Of a DNA stretch of 37,020 bases, positions 9,414 through 18,958 are shown piece after piece. Numbering within the stretch: the first letter of the stretch is position 1; each line of letters opens with the position of its first letter. Location of the stretch: the NCBI GenBank assembly GCA_902554785.1, contig CACDQG010000004.1:1-37020 (forward strand). Direction: 5' to 3'. This DNA is from an uncultured Pelagibacteraceae bacterium (lineage in GTDB: Bacteria > Pseudomonadota > Alphaproteobacteria > Pelagibacterales > Pelagibacteraceae). Made by a program: the position numbers and the translations under genes. The notes under the pieces were generated by a model, which worked only from the letters and a program-made list of their open reading frames with translations, had not been told where the DNA came from and did no database searches.

Positions 9414-10368
9414 TTAAAAGCTCAATACATTTATTATAAACTTTATCAAAAGAGATCTTTTCTGCACCCAAAGTATCATGGGTTGTTGTCTCTTCAGCCT
9501 CACCTTCTGGGATAATTACATTAATATTTTTTGAATACTTTCCATAAGCCAGGACTGGACTATCCATAAACAAAGCTACAGTTTTTAAATTTAGAGCCGC
9601 ACTAATATGCATAAACCCAGTATCATTTCCACAGTACAGATTACAATTAGCTATTATTGGCAAAATCTCATTTATCTTTAAATTATTTAAAGAAATACAA
9701 TCTGATCCTATATTTGAGTTTAATATTTCATCTATTAATTCTTGATCGTTCTTTCCAGCTACTAAATAAAATTTGGAAGAGTATTTTTCATTTATCTTTT
9801 TAACTAATTTTATAAAATTTTTAATTCCCCAACGCTTTGTTGGTCCAGATGCACTTACACCTAACACAATATTTTTATGACTCCGAGATATGTCCTTTCT
9901 AGCTTTAAGAATTTTTTCTTCACTAATTAAAAGTTTTGGTTGTGTTGATACAATTTTATTAAGTTCATTCTCGGTAAAGATTTTTGCAGTATTGACTATA
10001 TGTTGTCCTTTTTTTTTAAATAAAGGATATTGAGCTATTTTTTTTATACCCGCATATTTACAAATCAAAAAATATCTTATTGAACTATTAAAGATGAAGG
10101 CCTTATCAAATTTTTTTTCCTTAATATCATTTGCTAATTTAAAAAATCCATTAAAACCATCATGACTTCCAAACTTACTATTTAAACGATCTAATGTTAT
10201 CACCTCATTTATATGTGGGTCATCGAGAAATAGATCTTTTGCTCTTGTATTTTTTTTAGCTAGTATTGAAACTGGTTTTCCGTATTTTTTCGAGATTTCA
10301 TGGATATAATTTATGTGAAGAATACAGTCTCCCAGGCCTACTTTATTTATGAGAATCAGAACTTTCAT
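9406..10368 (-). CDS. glycosyltransferase family 9 (heptosyltransferase-like)
   Basis: LINKVGLGDCILHINYIHEI...; CNLYCGNDTGFMHISAALNLKTVALFMDS. Confidence 0.82.
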   Translation of the reverse strand: MKVLILINKVGLGDCILHINYIHEISKKYGKPVSILAKKNTRAKDLFLDDPHINEVITLDRLNSKFGSHDGFNGFFKLANDIKEKKFDKAFIFNSSIRYFLICKYAGIKKIAQYPLFKKKGQHIVNTAKIFTENELNKIVSTQPKLLISEEKILKARKDISRSHKNIVLGVSASGPTKRWGIKNFIKLVKKINEKYSSKFYLVAGKNDQELIDEILNSNIGSDCISLNNLKINEILPIIANCNLYCGNDTGFMHISAALNLKTVALFMDSPVLAYGKYSKNINVIIPEGEAEETTTHDTLGAEKISFDKVYNKCIELLTN

Positions 10369-10415
10369 TTTTGAAACTTATATTATATTTTATTTCAATA
10401 AATTGGGACAATAAG

Positions 10416-11300
10416 ATGTTAAAACGAGGGGTATACGCAGCAAGTTTAAGTGTTTTGAATAAAGACTTAACGTTAAACGTTGAGGCTACCATTTCCCACG
10501 GAGAAAATTTAATCAAAAACGGATTACATGGATGTTTCTTTTTTGGAAGTACGGGGATGTCCCAGCTAATTTCCAAAAGTGAAAAAATGGAGCTAATTTC
10601 AAAAATTTCTACACACAAACTAAGAAAACACTTTTATTTAGGTACAGGCTGCAACAGTCTTAATGAAAACATTGAGTTAATAAAATATGCGAGTGAGTTT
10701 AATTTTAATACAATTTTATTGATGCCAAGTGCTTACTATGTCGGTAATTCTGATGAAGGAGTTTTTGAATTCTATAAAAGAATAATTTTAGCATGTCCAA
10801 AAATAAAAATTGTAATATACAACTTTGAGAAATTATCTGGTTATTTATTTTCAATTGATGCAATTACAAAATTAGTTGAATCGTTTCCAAAAAATATAAT
10901 CGGAGTGAAAGACTCATCCTATAATTTATATGAAAATTTAAAGATAAAAGATTTTTTAATTTTTCCCGGAAGTGAGGCAAAATTACTTAAGGGATTAGAA
11001 AAGGGATCTAGTGGGATCATTAGTGCGGTCACAAACACAACTCATTCATTAGCTAGAAAGGTATTTGATGATTTCGAAAATCAAACATCACAAACAAAAA
11101 ATGACCAATTAATACGAGTAAGAGAAACGTTTGACGGCTATAATTTGATATCAGCCTTACATAGTTTTCACTCGATAAAAGACAAAAATTATAAGAATAT
11201 AATACCTCCATTAACTTTATTAAGTGAGGAAAAACAAAAAGAACTTATTGAAAAATTAAATAAATTAAAATTTATCAACGCAAAAGATTTAGCAGCATAA
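10416..11300 (+). CDS. dihydrodipicolinate synthase family protein
   Basis: GLHGCFFFGSTGMSQLISKSEKMELI; VIYNFEKLSGY; NIIGVKDSS. Start taken at MLKRGVY rather than 10371. Confidence 0.82.
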   Translation: MLKRGVYAASLSVLNKDLTLNVEATISHGENLIKNGLHGCFFFGSTGMSQLISKSEKMELISKISTHKLRKHFYLGTGCNSLNENIELIKYASEFNFNTILLMPSAYYVGNSDEGVFEFYKRIILACPKIKIVIYNFEKLSGYLFSIDAITKLVESFPKNIIGVKDSSYNLYENLKIKDFLIFPGSEAKLLKGLEKGSSGIISAVTNTTHSLARKVFDDFENQTSQTKNDQLIRVRETFDGYNLISALHSFHSIKDKNYKNIIPPLTLLSEEKQKELIEKLNKLKFINAKDLAA

Positions 11301-11303
11301 TTT

Positions 11304-12509
11304 ATGATTTTAGCAAAATTATTTACAAAAATATTCAAGGAAGGTGGAATAATATTAATTGACTCTGAAAATCAAAAATATATTTGTGGTTCACCAAGAC
11401 AAATCAAACCAATCACTATTAAACTTTTAAAAAAAGATTTAAATTGGAAAATTTTACTAAATCCTGAGCTTGAATTTCCTGAGGGTTATATGAGAGGAGA
11501 TATAGTAATTGAAAATGCCTCATTGAAAGAATTTTTAATGGAGATTTTAAAAAATCTAGGAAGAAGAGAAGTTAGCACAGCTAGTATTTTTTTTAAAAAA
11601 GTTTATCAAGCATGGAGATTTATCTCTAATTTCAATTTTCCAGGCAAATCAAAAAAAAATGTTGAGGCCCACTATGATGTTGGCGGAAGAAAAGGAGAAA
11701 TTCTTTACGACATAATGCTCGATAAGTATCATCGTCAATATAGTTGTGGATACTGGAAAGAAGAAACAAAAACTTTAGAGGAAGCGCAAGAAAATAAAAT
11801 CCAACATATAATTAAAAAACTTAATATTAAAAAAAATCAAAGAGTTTTAGATATTGGTTGTGGATGGGGCGGGCTTTGTTTTGAGATAGCAAAACAGTTC
11901 GACTGTGAAGTAACTGGAATTTCATTAAGCACCAATCAAATAAATTATTGTAAAGAGAAGGCCAAGAAGTTAGGTTTGGAAAATCAAGTTAAATTCGAAT
12001 TAATAGATTATAGATTAGTAAAGGGAAACTACGATCGTATTGTGTCAGTAGGTTTTGGGGAACACTTAGGAGTAAAGTTCTATAACACTTTTTTTAAGAA
12101 AATTAACAGTATTTTAAATGAAAATGGAAATTTCCTATTTCATCTTATTGGGGTGGTAGACAAACCTTCTGCTCCAAATCAATTCATAAATAGATATATT
12201 TTCCCAGGGGGTGTATGTCCCTCACTTAGTCAGCTTATAAAACCTATAGAGAAAACTGGTCTAATTGTTGCTGATACAGAAACTTTAATAAGACACTACG
12301 ATAAAACACTTGAGGCTTGGTTAGAAAGATTTTTGGCAAAAAGGAATGAAATAAAAGATTTGTTTGATGAAAAATTTTGTAAAATGTGGGAATTTTATTT
12401 AGCGAGCTGTGCAGCAGCTTTCAGATACCGTGATCTTGTTGTTTTTCAATTACAAATTGTCAAGAACTTTCATTCTGCTCATAGAACAAGAGACTATATA
12501 TATTCATAA
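11304..12509 (+). CDS. cyclopropane-fatty-acyl-phospholipid synthase family SAM methyltransferase
   Basis: AHYDVGG...YSCGYWK, VLDIGCGWGGLCFEIA, FPGGVCPS. Confidence 0.88.
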   Translation: MILAKLFTKIFKEGGIILIDSENQKYICGSPRQIKPITIKLLKKDLNWKILLNPELEFPEGYMRGDIVIENASLKEFLMEILKNLGRREVSTASIFFKKVYQAWRFISNFNFPGKSKKNVEAHYDVGGRKGEILYDIMLDKYHRQYSCGYWKEETKTLEEAQENKIQHIIKKLNIKKNQRVLDIGCGWGGLCFEIAKQFDCEVTGISLSTNQINYCKEKAKKLGLENQVKFELIDYRLVKGNYDRIVSVGFGEHLGVKFYNTFFKKINSILNENGNFLFHLIGVVDKPSAPNQFINRYIFPGGVCPSLSQLIKPIEKTGLIVADTETLIRHYDKTLEAWLERFLAKRNEIKDLFDEKFCKMWEFYLASCAAAFRYRDLVVFQLQIVKNFHSAHRTRDYIYS

Positions 12510-12535
12510 AAACTGTTATTAAATTAGATAACAGT

Positions 12536-13747
12536 ATGAAAAGAAAAAAAAAGAAAGTCAAAAAAGTTAAGCCAATAAAATCAAAAAAACTAAGATCCAA
12601 AAAAAATTCTAAAAAACGAAAAAAAATTATCAAAAGAAAGTCAAAAATAAAAAGAATAATTAAAAAAAAAAGAAAAAAAAATAAGTCACAAAAAAAAAAA
12701 GTTATTCCGGCTAAATTCAAAAACAGAAAAACCCAAAAAACAAGAGCGGTTGTATCAGGAATTTTAAGTTTAAGCGATAAATTGAGATCAATGCTCAGAT
12801 TTAATTTTAATCTGGATAAATCCCTTCAGAAATTTTTTCAGGGTATTGCTAATCGAGTTTCAAATATAAAAAAAATTATTCAAGAGGAAAGAGAAAAACA
12901 AAAAAAAATTAAAATTCAAGCAATGCAGAGAGAGAAAATAGAAGCGCAAAAACGTTTCAAACAACAAGAAGACCTTGCAATTAAAGCTAAAGCACTTGAA
13001 CTAAGAGAAGAAGAAAAATTAGGCCGTGAGAGAAAGATAGAATTGCAGAAATTTATAAGATTGGAGCAAGCTGAACTTAGAAAAGAGCGAGCAGAGAAAC
13101 AGAGAAAATTTTTAGAACAAATTGCTTTAGAAAAAAAGATAGAGCAATTTAGAAAAAGAGAGGCTTTAGAAATAAAAAATTTGGAGAAATATGTACTAAG
13201 TCAACAAAGAGAGTCCTACGAAGAAGTTCAACAACGTATAGAGAGAATTAAGGAAAAATATAGATCTTTAAGAGAACAAAAAGTTAATGAAGCAATCAGA
13301 GAAAGAGTTGCTCAACTAGGAATTAAAATTGAAGATACAGATAATAAGGAAACTTTATTAGAAAAAGAGAGAATTTATAATCAGGAACGAGAAAAAATTG
13401 AGTATGCTTTAGAAAGCTTTTACAGATCTGCTCATAGTTTATGCTTTCAAATAAACAAAAGATATATTCCAAAATATTTGAGTATTATGAGGGTCATTGA
13501 TCGAAGATTTGAGACTGGTGAAATATTTATAAAATGGGATGATACGGCAGAGGATGATTGGTTGATTTTAATATACATTAAAGATAATTCACCTGAAGAA
13601 GGAATAATAATTGAGGATAAATCAAATCCAGAAAAACATAACTCTTATGAATTTAAACCAACGGAAATATTTAGAGCCTCAGATATTATGGTAGACTCGC
13701 TAACTAAATTGCTTGATAGAGAAAGAAATAAAAAAAAAGTTAGTTGA
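12536..13747 (+). CDS. hypothetical protein: Lys/Arg-rich N-terminus, long coiled coil, folded C-terminal domain
   Basis: 403 aa; first ~70 residues mostly K/R, residues ~110-290 charged coiled coil, C-terminus FYRSAHSLCFQINKRYIPKYLSIMRVIDRRFETGEIFIKWDD. Confidence 0.75.
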   Translation: MKRKKKKVKKVKPIKSKKLRSKKNSKKRKKIIKRKSKIKRIIKKKRKKNKSQKKKVIPAKFKNRKTQKTRAVVSGILSLSDKLRSMLRFNFNLDKSLQKFFQGIANRVSNIKKIIQEEREKQKKIKIQAMQREKIEAQKRFKQQEDLAIKAKALELREEEKLGRERKIELQKFIRLEQAELRKERAEKQRKFLEQIALEKKIEQFRKREALEIKNLEKYVLSQQRESYEEVQQRIERIKEKYRSLREQKVNEAIRERVAQLGIKIEDTDNKETLLEKERIYNQEREKIEYALESFYRSAHSLCFQINKRYIPKYLSIMRVIDRRFETGEIFIKWDDTAEDDWLILIYIKDNSPEEGIIIEDKSNPEKHNSYEFKPTEIFRASDIMVDSLTKLLDRERNKKKVS

Positions 13748-14822
13748 TAAGGTCTTCTAATTTTTTAATCTCACCAATTTTGAATATAATTGCTTCATCT
13801 TTTTCATAGCCGAACTTTTTAGCATTTTCTTTAAACCTTACGGGAGGTTCCCAGATCGGCTCCAAACTTAATATTGCTGTTCCCCAATGCATTCCTATAA
13901 CTTTTTTTACCTTTAAGTCTTTCATTAAAGATAAAAGCTCTTCAGGATTTGCGTGAGCTGTAGATTTATCCTTGACCGGAACTAGTGGATAGAAATTATA
14001 AGCGCCCAAATTTCCAAAACCCAAATCGATAGGACCAAATTTTTTTCCTAATTCCTTGTAAAATGGAGCTGGTCCAGTATCACAAGCAAAAAAGATTTTT
14101 TTATCTTTATATTCAATTAAAAAGCTCCCCCAAAGTGATCTATTTGTATTTCCATCTCCCCAGATCCATCGTTTGGACCAATGTTGACTTGGAAGCATTG
14201 TTACTGTGATTTCATCATTAATTTTAATTTTATCAAACCAATCCATTTCTTTAACAGTATCTTTTTTATATCCATTTTTTGTAAAATATTTCCCAAGCTT
14301 AAGAGGCACAAGAACTTTAGTATTCTTATAAGGAAAGTTTTTTATCGTACGAATACTCATGTGATCATAATGATTGTGTGTCAGCAAAAATAAATCTATT
14401 TTTGGAAGTTCCTTAAGAGTTAAAGGAGACTCTATGTATTTTTTGGGTCCAAATACCATAGGCCCATAATTCTTTTCGAAAACTGGATCAGTAATAATTG
14501 TAGTGTCTCCAAGTTTAATTATAAAGCTCGCGTGATCAAGCCACATCACATATGAGTCGGATTTATGTTTTTCAAGATTTTTTAAAACTATTTTTTTATC
14601 AATTACATGTTCAGGTGGATAATCAATCTTAAGTTTCTTTTTTTCCTCCCTAAAAACTTTCCAATCCCATTTAAAATTAGGATCCCTTTTAGGACCTCCC
14701 TCAAGGTTTCTGAAAGCATATAATTTTCCGTCTTTATAAACATGATGATAAGGTTTTTTTTCCATAGCATTTAAATTAATACTTAATGAAAATAATGTAC
14801 ACAGAATAAGGGGTATTCGCAT
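13740..14822 (-). CDS. MBL-fold metal-dependent hydrolase (UlaG/NAPE-PLD-like), secreted
   Basis: LLTHNHYDHMS, ACDTGPAPFYKE, GMHWGT. Signal peptide MRIPLILCTLFSLSINLNA; start placed at ATG 14822 instead of TTG 14843. Confidence 0.85.
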   Translation of the reverse strand: MRIPLILCTLFSLSINLNAMEKKPYHHVYKDGKLYAFRNLEGGPKRDPNFKWDWKVFREEKKKLKIDYPPEHVIDKKIVLKNLEKHKSDSYVMWLDHASFIIKLGDTTIITDPVFEKNYGPMVFGPKKYIESPLTLKELPKIDLFLLTHNHYDHMSIRTIKNFPYKNTKVLVPLKLGKYFTKNGYKKDTVKEMDWFDKIKINDEITVTMLPSQHWSKRWIWGDGNTNRSLWGSFLIEYKDKKIFFACDTGPAPFYKELGKKFGPIDLGFGNLGAYNFYPLVPVKDKSTAHANPEELLSLMKDLKVKKVIGMHWGTAILSLEPIWEPPVRFKENAKKFGYEKDEAIIFKIGEIKKLEDLIN

Positions 14823-14832
14823 ACCCCTTATT
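14805..14832 (-). promoter_or_regulatory. 12-bp perfect hairpin spanning the start codon of the MBL hydrolase
   Basis: Minus strand AATAAGGGGTAT-GCGA-ATACCCCTTATT; the ATG spans the end of the first arm and the GNRA loop. Confidence 0.6.
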
Positions 14833-14860
14833 AGCACAGACAATTAAATTTAAAAGGAAA

Positions 14861-15064
14861 TTAAATATCTGAACAATTAGATTTATTTATTCTCTTATCA
14901 AATGATTTAAGTGCTTCTTTTGAAATGACCCAAACATACGAGCTTTCTTTTAAACCATTTTCATCGGCAGCTGTACATCTTTTGCCAAATTTTACTTTGG
15001 CCATGTTACTTCCAGCACAATTAGTCAACATAAGCAACAACATAAAAGTAGATAATATTTTCAT
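14861..15064 (-). CDS. small lipoprotein
   Basis: 67 aa; MKILSTFMLLLMLTNCAGSN lipobox. Confidence 0.6.
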   Translation of the reverse strand: MKILSTFMLLLMLTNCAGSNMAKVKFGKRCTAADENGLKESSYVWVISKEALKSFDKRINKSNCSDI

Positions 15065-15136
15065 GATTAAAATTTAAAGTTAGAGTCTGTGCTTTGCTTG
15101 GCATAATTTGGACCAAAAAAAGAAATTGAAACTTTA

Positions 15137-15565
15137 TTGAATAAGATAAACTTTAGCCTTATGATCGAAATTATGTCTAAAAGCCACATTTATGAATTGA
15201 AAGTTTACGTTGAAGACGTTGACTTTGGTCGAGTATTTTATTCTAGATATCTTCAGTATATCGAGAGAGCTAGAACGGAGCTAATATACGAAAAATTTGG
15301 TCTTACTTTAACTCAACTTATGAACGAGCACGATGTAATGTTTGTCGTTAGGAAATGCAACATTAAATATCTAAAATCAGCAGTTTTTGAAGATAATTTA
15401 AGTGTCGAAACAGCTGTTTTAAAAAAAACCAACGTTAGACTAAACTTGCTTCAAGAGGTTAAAAGAGGAGAGGAAGTTCTTGTTAGTGCAGAAGTAGAAC
15501 TAGCAGTGGTAGATCGAAGTGGGTCAATAAAAAAACTTTCTAAAGAATTTTTTGCAAAAATTTAA
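15137..15565 (+). CDS. ybgC: acyl-CoA thioesterase, YbgC/4-hydroxybenzoyl-CoA thioesterase family
   Basis: KVYVEDVDFGRVFYSRYLQYIERARTELI hotdog motif. True start is probably an internal Met (MIEIMSK/MSK). Confidence 0.88.
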   Translation: MNKINFSLMIEIMSKSHIYELKVYVEDVDFGRVFYSRYLQYIERARTELIYEKFGLTLTQLMNEHDVMFVVRKCNIKYLKSAVFEDNLSVETAVLKKTNVRLNLLQEVKRGEEVLVSAEVELAVVDRSGSIKKLSKEFFAKI

Positions 15566-15677
15566 ATTAGGCTAAGAAACGCCTAATATCTGCCTAAATT
15601 TTCGTTATAAACTATATTCAACTCAAGTTTGCAAATTCAGCAATACTCGTACAGTTAAAAATAAACTAAAAGGAATC

Positions 15678-15800
15678 ATGAGAATTAAACAATTTAAAAA
15701 AAACAAGTTAAAGACTAATATTAATAAGAAATTAAAAAAAATCTCTCTCTTTGAACTTCAAAATAGTCCAAAATTTCTAAATTTTAGAGTTCGAGCATAA
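15678..15800 (+). CDS. small basic 40-aa ORF, unknown
   Basis: aaaaggaatcATG; MRIKQFKKNKLKTNINKKLKKISLFELQNSPKFLNFRVRA*. Below the ORF track cutoff; followed by a terminator. Confidence 0.4.
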   Translation: MRIKQFKKNKLKTNINKKLKKISLFELQNSPKFLNFRVRA

Positions 15801-15821
15801 TCTTTCCTCCTAAATAAACAG

Positions 15822-15850
15822 TGGCTTAATCTAATTAGGCCATTGTTTTT
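15822..15850 (+). terminator. rho-independent terminator
   Basis: tggcttaat-cta-attaggcca (one G-U) followed by ttgttttta. Confidence 0.75.
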
Positions 15851-15875
15851 ATACCAATAATTGTTAAATTAATCT

Positions 15876-16361
15876 GTGAAGCGTAATAAACCGAATAATA
15901 AAGTAGCAATTATTATGGGATCTCAATCGGATCATTCCATAATGAAAGATTGCGCGAAAATTTTAAAGACTCTCAAAATTAAATATCAAATTTCAATAGT
16001 AAGTGCGCACAGAACACCAAAGAGAATGTTTGAATTTGCAGAGTCAGCCTCAAAAAACGGTTTTGGTGTTATTGTAGCTGGCGCAGGGGGCTCAGCCCAT
16101 TTGCCTGGTATGGTGGCATCTTTATCTTCTTTACCAGTAATAGGAGTACCGATAGAAACAAAAAAACTTAAGGGTTTAGATAGTTTGTTATCAATAGTAC
16201 AAATGCCACGTGGATGTCCCGTAGCCACAATGGCAATTAATGGATCTATGAATGCCGGGTTACTTGCTGCCTCGATTATTGGAAATTACGATGAAAAAAT
16301 TAAATCAAATTTAGAAAAGTGGAAACGTTTACAAACCAAATCCATAAAAAAAAAACCATAA
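15876..16361 (+). CDS. purE: 5-(carboxyamino)imidazole ribonucleotide mutase
   Basis: IIMGSQSDHSIMKDCAKIL, SAHRTPKRMFEFA, AGAGGSAHLPGMVAS; GTG start. Confidence 0.95.
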   Translation: MKRNKPNNKVAIIMGSQSDHSIMKDCAKILKTLKIKYQISIVSAHRTPKRMFEFAESASKNGFGVIVAGAGGSAHLPGMVASLSSLPVIGVPIETKKLKGLDSLLSIVQMPRGCPVATMAINGSMNAGLLAASIIGNYDEKIKSNLEKWKRLQTKSIKKKP

Positions 16362-16365
16362 TTCG

Positions 16366-17409
16366 ATGACAATAAGCACCCTAGGGATTATTGGTTCAGG
16401 TCAGCTTGGAGCATTACTTTGTCAGGCTGCAAAAAAACTTAATATTAAAACTGTAGTAATATCAGATGATGAAAATGGACCTGCCCAAAATTATTCTGAT
16501 GAATTTTTATACTCTCAATACGACAACAAAGAAAAGATAAAAGAATTTGTAAGCAAAGTCGATATTATTACTTATGAGTTTGAAAATATTCCAATAAATA
16601 TTTTAAATGAAATCGATAAAGAAAAAAAAGTTTTACCTAAACCTGAAATAAATAAAATAATTCAAAACAGAAAATTAGAAAAAACTTTCGTCAATGATTT
16701 AGGCATTAAAACTACAGACTGGGCCTTTATCAAACAGGCTGGAGATGTCGAAAAGAATAAAAACTTATTACCTGGAATTTTAAAATCAAATACACTTGGT
16801 TATGATGGACATGGACAATATGTTTTAAACTCTCTTGAAGATGTAAAAAAAAATTGGTGTTTCACTGCTGATTATATTTTAGAAAAAAAGGTAAATTTAA
16901 AAAAAGAAATATCTATTATAATAACAAGATATTTAAATGGTGAAACTTATATTTATGAGCCTATAGAAAATATTCATAAAGACCAAATCTTAAATAATTC
17001 AAAAATCCCTGCAGAAATAAGTAAAGAAATTTATGACGAAGCACAAAGTAAAGCAAAACTTATTTCAGCAAAATTAGATTATGTTGGTACGATGTGTGTA
17101 GAATATTTCATCGATCAAGGTGATAATTTGTTAGTCAATGAAATTGCTCCAAGAGTTCATAATTCAGGTCACCTAACAATAAATGCGTTTTCCGTAAGTC
17201 AATTTTCTGGACATGTTGCAGCTGTGTGTAATCTTGGTGTAAAAAAAGCTGAAAAAATTTCTAATGCTGAAATGTTTAATGTCTTAGGAAAAGATATTGA
17301 GGCTTATAGATCCAAAACATTCAGTAAAAATGAATTTTTTTATGATTACGGAAAAAAATCTATTAAAGATAAAAGAAAAATGGGACACCTTACGATTTTA
17401 AAAAAATAA
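16366..17409 (+). CDS. purK: 5-(carboxyamino)imidazole ribonucleotide synthase
   Basis: LGIIGSGQLGALLCQAAKKL; GYDGHGQYVL; VNEIAPRVHNSGH. Confidence 0.95.
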   Translation: MTISTLGIIGSGQLGALLCQAAKKLNIKTVVISDDENGPAQNYSDEFLYSQYDNKEKIKEFVSKVDIITYEFENIPINILNEIDKEKKVLPKPEINKIIQNRKLEKTFVNDLGIKTTDWAFIKQAGDVEKNKNLLPGILKSNTLGYDGHGQYVLNSLEDVKKNWCFTADYILEKKVNLKKEISIIITRYLNGETYIYEPIENIHKDQILNNSKIPAEISKEIYDEAQSKAKLISAKLDYVGTMCVEYFIDQGDNLLVNEIAPRVHNSGHLTINAFSVSQFSGHVAAVCNLGVKKAEKISNAEMFNVLGKDIEAYRSKTFSKNEFFYDYGKKSIKDKRKMGHLTILKK

Positions 17410-18219
17410 TTATTTAATTGTTATTCTATGCATAACTCTTCTACAGTTTTTTATTTCACTAGCCATATGCAGAATACTTAAATTATCCCAAAGACAGATA
17501 TCACCTTTTGTCCACTCATATGAAAATATAAACTCTTCTTTGTTTACGTGATCTACTAAATAATTTTTTAAATATTCAGCTTCTTCTTCCTTTACATTTT
17601 TAAGCCTCATTAAATGTCCTGGAGATACATAAAGAGTTTTCTTTTCATCTACAGTAATAACTATTGGATGTTCGGCCTCCATAGTTTCTGAGGATTTTAT
17701 TCCCATTTCTTTTTCTCGTTCAAGTCTTGTTATTGCTATCGGACCTGCAGATGAAAAAACTCCAGTAGCGTCCTTAACTTTTTCTTTTATGTCGTCTGGT
17801 AATTTATCGTAAGCGTTAAAGCCAGATGAGAATATAGTATTACCTTGGCCGACTGGTATTTCCATACCCATTAACATTGTATATCTCGGTCTATCACGCG
17901 CTAAATAGCTTGTATCCTGATGAAGCCAGCTAGAGCCGAAACTTAAATTTTTATCATCAGGCTTTCTCTCGATTACATTTATAAATGGAAATTTTTCATC
18001 CAAACCTTTAAGTCTTGGATATACTACGGGTTGACCTATATTCTTTGCAAAATTTTGATAAGTTTCAGGATCAAGATTTTGCTCTTTTATAAATATAACT
18101 CCGTACTTGTTTAAAATCTTTTTTATTTCTGTTGCCTGATCTTGATCTAGGGATTTTAAATTAATATCATTGATATAAGCTCCAACATTATTTTTTCCCG
18201 GTGAGATAGATAAATTCAT
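17410..18219 (-). CDS. TauD/TfdA family Fe(II)/2-oxoglutarate dioxygenase
   Basis: WLHQDTSYL (HxD), GDICLWDNLSILHMA, RRVMHRITI. Confidence 0.88.
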   Translation of the reverse strand: MNLSISPGKNNVGAYINDINLKSLDQDQATEIKKILNKYGVIFIKEQNLDPETYQNFAKNIGQPVVYPRLKGLDEKFPFINVIERKPDDKNLSFGSSWLHQDTSYLARDRPRYTMLMGMEIPVGQGNTIFSSGFNAYDKLPDDIKEKVKDATGVFSSAGPIAITRLEREKEMGIKSSETMEAEHPIVITVDEKKTLYVSPGHLMRLKNVKEEEAEYLKNYLVDHVNKEEFIFSYEWTKGDICLWDNLSILHMASEIKNCRRVMHRITIK

Positions 18220-18846
18220 TTAGTTCAAAGGTTTAATTAAAGCAGGGTCATTATTTACTGGATTATTAACATCTTTTGATATCTCATGAAACTTTAAATT
18301 GGGCGGTTTAATAGAGTTTAATATTTCCATAGCATCTTTTTTAATGTTCAAATAGTTATTAATCTGGCTTTGATTAATAATCATTGGTTCTCTGTGATGG
18401 ATGGTGCTAATTTTTTCAGTAGCTTCTCTAGTAATTATACAAAACTGGTCATTCTGATATATCCCGGCAAAATACATCAAATCATCATCCTTTTTTGAAA
18501 AATAATAGGGAGTTTTTGTTTTATCTTCCCTTTTCCATTCATAATACCCATCAGCAGGAATAATACATCTTGATGTTTGGATAAGACTCTTAAAAGTAAT
18601 TTTTTCCATAAGAGTTTCTCTTCTTGCATTAATAAGTGGAGAAAACTTATCCAATTTTTTAGACCAACTCGGAACTAATCCCCACTCATAAAGTTCAAGA
18701 GCCTTACCATTTGAATATGATTTAATTACGGGTAACTTTTGAGTAGGGTGTGCATTATAATTATCTGTATCTTCAACCTTTATGTTTGTTTTTACCAAAT
18801 CAGCCGTTTTAGTAACTGGTTTTCGAATACTATATCTTCCACACAT
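18220..18846 (-). CDS. SOS response-associated peptidase (SRAP/YedK/HMCES family)
   Basis: Starts MCGRYS (catalytic Cys2); NARRETL; RCIIPADGYYEWK; IHHREPMII. Confidence 0.93.
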   Translation of the reverse strand: MCGRYSIRKPVTKTADLVKTNIKVEDTDNYNAHPTQKLPVIKSYSNGKALELYEWGLVPSWSKKLDKFSPLINARRETLMEKITFKSLIQTSRCIIPADGYYEWKREDKTKTPYYFSKKDDDLMYFAGIYQNDQFCIITREATEKISTIHHREPMIINQSQINNYLNIKKDAMEILNSIKPPNLKFHEISKDVNNPVNNDPALIKPLN

Positions 18847-18956
18847 TATTTATTTTTTCTCTCTCTTTTAAGCTTTCTTTTTTCTTTAAAAGATAATTTG
18901 GCTTTTTTTTTAAAGCTTCTATCTTTTTGACTTTTACCCGAATATCTTTTTGACAT
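18846..18956 (-). CDS. 36-aa highly basic ORF coupled to the SRAP gene
   Basis: MSKRYSGKSQKDRSFKKKAKLSFKEKRKLKRERKNK*; TAATG overlap with the SRAP start. Not in the ORF track. Confidence 0.4.
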   Translation of the reverse strand: MSKRYSGKSQKDRSFKKKAKLSFKEKRKLKRERKNK

Positions 18957-18958
18957 AA

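Noticed and set aside
12460-12720. Minus-strand 86-aa Phe/Leu-rich ORF
   Set aside because: It is the antisense of the AAA/AAG-rich lysine tail; composition artefact.
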